From NCBI RefSeq assembly GCF_900290115.1, contig NZ_LT985749.1, forward strand, positions 238,730 through 302,729: a stretch of 64,000 bases of DNA, read 5' to 3'. The DNA is from Alistipes sp. Marseille-P5061 (GTDB lineage Bacteria; Bacteroidota; Bacteroidia; Bacteroidales; Rikenellaceae). The notes below the pieces were generated by a model. The model saw only the letters and a program-made list of their open reading frames with translations, had not been told where the DNA came from and searched no databases. Positions 60,754-64,000 of this stretch are shown one piece after another. A program made the translations under genes and the position numbers. Within the stretch, counting starts at the first letter, position 1. Each line of letters begins with the position of its first letter.

Positions 60754-62067
60754 ATGAAAATCGCAATCGTAGGAACCGGATACGTGGGACTGGTCTCGGG
60801 CGCATGCTTCGCCGAGATGGGACTCGACGTCACCTGCGTGGACACCAACCGTGAAAAAATCGACAGCCTGCTGCAGGGCGTCATTCCGATTTACGAGCCG
60901 GGGCTCGACGAGCTCGTCGCACGCAATGTCGGCGCAGGCCGGCTGCACTTCACCACCGACCTCTGCTCGTGCCTCGACCAGGTAGAGGTGGTCTTCTCGG
61001 CGGTCGGCACCCCGCCCGACGAGGACGGTTCGGCCGACCTCAAGTACGTGCTCGAGGTGGCCCGCACCTTCGGCCGCAACATCCGCAAATACACGCTGCT
61101 GGTGACCAAGAGCACGGTGCCCGTCGGCACGGCCCGCAAAATCAAGGCCGTCATCCGCGAGGAGCTCGGCCGCCGCGGCTGCGACGTGGAGTTCGACGTC
61201 GCCTCGAACCCCGAATTTCTCAAGGAGGGTGCCGCCATCAAGGACTTCATGTCGCCCGACCGCGTGGTGGTGGGCGTCGAGAGCGAGCGGGCGCGCACGC
61301 TCATGTCGAAGCTCTACCGTCCCTTCCTGATTAACAACTACCGCGTGCTGTTCATGGACATCTCCTCGGCCGAGATGACCAAATATGCCGCCAACGCCAT
61401 GCTGGCCACGCGCATCTCGTTCATGAACGACATCGCCAACCTCTGCGACCACGTGGGCGCCGACGTGGAGATGGTCCGCAAGGGCATCGGCGCCGACGCA
61501 CGCATCGGCACCAAGTTCCTCTATCCGGGCTGCGGCTACGGAGGCTCCTGCTTCCCGAAGGATGTCAAGGCGCTTGCCCACACGGGGCGCGAATACGGCT
61601 ACACGATGGAGGTCATCGAGGCGGTCGAGCGGGTCAACGAACGGCAGAAGTCGATTGTCTACGAGAAGCTCTGCAAGGCGCTGGGCGGCGAGCTGAAGGG
61701 GCGTACCGTGGCGCTGTGGGGACTCGCCTTCAAGCCCGAGACGGACGATATGCGCGAGGCTCCGGCGCTGGTGGTTATCGACCGTCTGCTCAAGGCGGGA
61801 GCAACCGTGCGGGTCTACGACCCGGTGGCGATGGACGAGTGCCGACGCCGCATCGGCGAGCAGGTCATCTACACCCGCTCGATATACGAGGCGGCCGAAG
61901 GGGCCGACGCCGTGGCGCTGATGACCGAATGGAAGCAGTTCCGCATGCCGACCTGGTCGCGGCTGCACGAGGCGATGCGCGACAACATCCTGGTCGACGG
62001 GCGCAACATCTTCGACAAGCAGGAGGTCATCGCCGAGGGGTTCCGCTACTACGCAATCGGCAAATAG
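60754..62067 (+). CDS. ugd: UDP-glucose 6-dehydrogenase
   Basis: 437 residues. Oxidises UDP-glucose to UDP-glucuronate with two NAD+. Rossmann motif IAIVGTGYVGLVSG (Gly7, Gly9, Gly12), TKSTVPVGTA, EFLKEGAAIKDFMSPDRVVVG, MTKYAANAMLATRISFMNDIA and the catalytic Cys266 in GYGGSCFPKD are all intact. LWGLAFKPETDDMREAP lies in the C-terminal domain. UDP-glucuronate feeds capsule, exopolysaccharide or lipid A sugar synthesis. No partner glycan genes are in the window. Ended by a strong terminator. Confidence 0.95.
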   Translation: MKIAIVGTGYVGLVSGACFAEMGLDVTCVDTNREKIDSLLQGVIPIYEPGLDELVARNVGAGRLHFTTDLCSCLDQVEVVFSAVGTPPDEDGSADLKYVLEVARTFGRNIRKYTLLVTKSTVPVGTARKIKAVIREELGRRGCDVEFDVASNPEFLKEGAAIKDFMSPDRVVVGVESERARTLMSKLYRPFLINNYRVLFMDISSAEMTKYAANAMLATRISFMNDIANLCDHVGADVEMVRKGIGADARIGTKFLYPGCGYGGSCFPKDVKALAHTGREYGYTMEVIEAVERVNERQKSIVYEKLCKALGGELKGRTVALWGLAFKPETDDMREAPALVVIDRLLKAGATVRVYDPVAMDECRRRIGEQVIYTRSIYEAAEGADAVALMTEWKQFRMPTWSRLHEAMRDNILVDGRNIFDKQEVIAEGFRYYAIGK

Positions 62068-62188
62068 CCGGCCCCGTGCCGGCGACCCGGCGCGAACATG
62101 GTGCCGGGCGGAAGGCAGGAGGCAGGAAGCGGAAGGGCTGCCGGACCGGAAACTGCCGGACCGAAGCCGGAAGAGACCCGGAACACAT

Positions 62189-62234
62189 AAAGAGCGTGGG
62201 CAAGACCTGTTGGTCTTGCCCACGCTCTTTTTTT
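62189..62234. terminator. Strong bidirectional intrinsic terminator
   Basis: AAAGAGCGTGGGCAAGACC (62189-62207), loop TGTT, perfect complement to 62230, then further T. T or A runs flank both sides, so it ends both ugd and the convergent sialidase transcript. Confidence 0.97.
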
Positions 62235-62271
62235 GCATATTACGGATAGACGGCTCCCGGAGCCTTGCGTG

Positions 62272-63432
62272 CTACCGCCCGTCATCCTCCCCGCGGGTGA
62301 GCCACTCGGGGGTCAGACGCGTGAAGTAGATTTCGAAGCCGCGCTCCCAGTTGCCCACCTCGGTCAGAAGGCCGATATCGCCGTCGGGCAGCACCGTGAG
62401 CGACGAATAGCCGGCATCACCGCTCCAGACGCTCCGCCGCACGGGCCACGTACACCCCTCGTCGTAGCTGAGCAGCACCGAGACGTTGCGCCGCTCGACC
62501 GAATCGAGCGGAATCGAGTGCAGCATCCGATTGCGCCGGGCACCCTCGACGCGCAGCGTATAGCGCACGATATCGCCGTTGCAGGCGGGCGAAGGCATAT
62601 CCTCCCACCGCTGCGGCTCGCTCCACGTCGCGCCGCGGTCCGCAGAAAGGGCATACTTGCGCCGCCCCTTGGCCGGATTGCGGATGCTCATCAGCCAGCT
62701 GCCGTCGGCCCGCTCGACGAGCTTCGCCTCGTCGCCGTTCATATCGACCGGCGTGGGCAGCAGGCGCCAGCTGCGGCCGCCATCCTCCGACATGCAGACA
62801 TAGTTGACCAGCGGCGGGGCCTCGCGTCCCGTACGGGCCGCCACGACGAAGAGCAGCGTCCCGTCGCGCAGCTGCAGCGCACGCCCCGAGGCGGCAAAGG
62901 CGCCGTACCACCCCCGCGAGAGGGGATTTGCGCAGGCCGCGCCCCACAGTTGGGGCGTGATGCATTCGGGCGCGGACCACGTCTGCCCAAAATCGCCGCT
63001 CCGGCAGACGTTGATGTCAATCGGCGCCTCGGGCGTCGACTCCCACAGCCCGCGCCCCGAGGCGAAGATGCAGAGCAGCTCGCCCGAGCGGGCATCGCTC
63101 ACCAGCGCCGCATCGCCGTAGCCGCAGTCGCCGCGGTGTTCGGCAATCGGAATGACGGAGGACCAGGTACGGCCCCCGTCGGTGCTGCGCCGCGCCACGA
63201 GGTCGATTTTGTTGGGCAGGTCGCCCATCGACTCGAGCCGGCGGTCGGCCACGGCCACCAGCGAGCCGTCGTCGGCCGTCACCAGCGCCGGAATGCGGTA
63301 ATACTTCGAGCCTCCGTCACCGGGGGCGAAGAGGAGCGTGCTCACGGGCTCTTCGGGAGCCCCGGCACAGCCGCCGCACCCCAGCACGAGGGCGGCAAGC
63401 AGGATTCCGGACAAAATCTTCATCGCGTTCAT
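62272..63432 (-). CDS. nanH: Exo-alpha-sialidase (GH33, BNR/Asp-box) lipoprotein
   Basis: 386 residues, lipobox LVLGC (Cys19) with a second Cys at 22. YYRIPALVTADDGSLVAVADRR holds the first Arg of the sialic-acid-binding triad and the FRIP-type motif (45-48). Asp-boxes STDGGRTW, SGDFGQTW, SEDGGRSW and SADRGATW mark the propeller blades. A late YSSLTVLPDGDIGLLTE contains the likely Tyr and Glu of the active site. It releases terminal sialic acid from host glycans. There is no N-terminal CBM, so it is a short form. The YhcH-like gene directly upstream fits sialic acid use. Confidence 0.9.
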   Translation of the reverse strand: MNAMKILSGILLAALVLGCGGCAGAPEEPVSTLLFAPGDGGSKYYRIPALVTADDGSLVAVADRRLESMGDLPNKIDLVARRSTDGGRTWSSVIPIAEHRGDCGYGDAALVSDARSGELLCIFASGRGLWESTPEAPIDINVCRSGDFGQTWSAPECITPQLWGAACANPLSRGWYGAFAASGRALQLRDGTLLFVVAARTGREAPPLVNYVCMSEDGGRSWRLLPTPVDMNGDEAKLVERADGSWLMSIRNPAKGRRKYALSADRGATWSEPQRWEDMPSPACNGDIVRYTLRVEGARRNRMLHSIPLDSVERRNVSVLLSYDEGCTWPVRRSVWSGDAGYSSLTVLPDGDIGLLTEVGNWERGFEIYFTRLTPEWLTRGEDDGR

Positions 63433-63466
63433 CGCGGACGTGGAGGGTCAACGGCCACCGAGGGCG

Positions 63467-63916
63467 CTACTTGCGGACCTTGACGATAATCTTGCGAATC
63501 GACCCCTCGCCCACCATCGGAGCGTGGGCATCCTCGGGCAGCAGAATCGTGAACTGCCCCGGACGCAGCGTATAGTAGCACTGCGGCTCGTCGTCGTAGA
63601 AGCGGATGTCCTTCTCGGTGTCGAACTCGCCCAGCGGTTTGCGCACGTCGGCGCGGGGGCTCCAGCCGAAGGCCTCACGCTCGCCGCGGATGAGCACCTG
63701 GATGTCGATGTAGGCGTTGTGCACCTCGAGCTTGGCATCCGCGGGACGCTTCAGCTCGACGTCCATCACGTTGACGTAGATATCGCGGCCGTCGAGTTCG
63801 TGGGTACCCGGTTCGATGGTCGTCCAGTCGATGCGGGCAATGTGTTCGAAGGCCCGGGCCATGCGGGGCGAAAGCGCGTTGTAGAGGGCGCTGTTCTGCA
63901 GTGTGTCGAGAATCAT
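63467..63916 (-). CDS. YhcH/YjgK/YiaL (DUF386) family protein
   Basis: 149 residues of a cupin-like fold: THELDGRDIYVNVMDVELK, LEVHNAYIDIQVLIRGEREAFGW, FYDDEPQCYYTLRPGQFTILLPEDAHAPMV. The conserved His/Glu/Asp residues of the family metal site are in these segments. Relatives sit in sialic acid operons (YhcH) and may handle sugar anomers. It lies 34 bp upstream of the sialidase on the same strand, supporting a role in sialic acid use. Confidence 0.9.
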   Translation of the reverse strand: MILDTLQNSALYNALSPRMARAFEHIARIDWTTIEPGTHELDGRDIYVNVMDVELKRPADAKLEVHNAYIDIQVLIRGEREAFGWSPRADVRKPLGEFDTEKDIRFYDDEPQCYYTLRPGQFTILLPEDAHAPMVGEGSIRKIIVKVRK

Positions 63917-63928
63917 ATCGGTTTGGTT

Positions 63929-64000
63929 TTAGTCGTTTTCATAGTTTCGCCTGAGGCGCACGACCACCGGCAGGTGGTCCGAATAATCGACCTGGGGCAC
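63929..64000 (-). CDS. Endonuclease/exonuclease/phosphatase-family protein, C-terminal end (partial)
   Basis: Last 23 codons of a minus-strand gene running off the window. It reads VPQVDYSDHLPVVVRLRRNYEND; the SDHLPV motif, with the catalytic Asp-His, ends proteins of the exonuclease III/endonuclease/phosphatase superfamily. It stops 12 bp before the YhcH-like start, so it may be in the same operon. Confidence 0.75.
   Translation of the reverse strand: MPQVDYSDHLPVVVRLRRNYEND

Overview
The window is GC-rich, lipoprotein-dense DNA from a Bacteroidota gut commensal, most like an Alistipes or other Rikenellaceae (inference). The evidence is SusC/SusD pairs, FecR/ECF-sigma regulation, type V (FimA/Mfa) fimbrial subunits, many lipobox signal peptides, and Bacteroidota promoters of the form TTTG-N19-TAnnTTTG in front of several genes. 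Start codons here lack Shine-Dalgarno sequences. Most of the many long overlapping frames are antisense shadows caused by high GC.

Layout. 1-213: 3' end of an FtsA-like gene that stops early. 298-12480 (minus): a polysaccharide/glycan utilisation locus (ECF sigma, FecR anti-sigma, SusC with STN domain, SusD-like, degenerate GH18, LamG lipoprotein, GH18 endo-N-acetylglucosaminidase, BACON/LRR lipoprotein). Its order resembles the Bacteroides thetaiotaomicron BT3983-BT3987 N-glycan locus. 12744-23958 (minus): one large pyrimidine cluster, pyrC-carA-carB-pyrK-pyrD-pyrF-grx-pyrE-pyrB, covering every step of de novo UMP synthesis. It is preceded by a promoter, a 35-codon leader ORF with a T-rich 3' end, and an intrinsic terminator whose 5' arm contains the leader stop codon. 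This is the layout of the E. coli pyrBI UTP-sensing attenuator and is the most striking signal in the window. 23990-26295: DeoR-type regulator and an organophosphate-type MFS transporter. 26803-31166: HAD phosphatase, ZIP transporter, Ca/Na antiporter, MutY, small GNAT protein.

31268-31729 holds two 180-bp structured repeats. 31895-34066 is a small operon with a DUF2141-like exported protein, two paralogous membrane proteins and an overlapping winged-helix regulator. 34353-37501: AsmA-like protein and a GNAT enzyme. 37569-42591: a cobalamin riboswitch controlling a BtuG-like propeller, a second surface lipoprotein, BtuB and a DNA-alkylation-repair-like protein. 42808-43536: dolichyl-phosphate-mannose-synthase-like glycosyltransferase. 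44027-44601: fluoride riboswitch and CrcB.

44777-56830 (minus): a type V fimbrial locus (DUF3575, DUF3868/OmpA, major fimbrillin, an intrinsic terminator, Mfa2/FimB-like anchor, three larger fimbrillin/tip-like proteins). Upstream lies a membrane-bound AraC-type regulator that carries a nine-C homopolymer in its linker and whose 5' end is cut off by an IS30-family element (56893-58035). 58449-60165: TlpA-like redoxin and another fimbrillin. 60754-62067: UDP-glucose dehydrogenase. 62272-64000 (minus): sialidase, YhcH/DUF386 protein and the end of an endonuclease/exonuclease/phosphatase-family gene.

Together the genes depict a host-associated bacterium that harvests host glycans (GH18 endoglycosidase, sialidase), scavenges vitamin B12, adheres through fimbriae that may be phase-variable, and controls pyrimidine synthesis by attenuation. 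No tRNA, rRNA or CRISPR array was seen.
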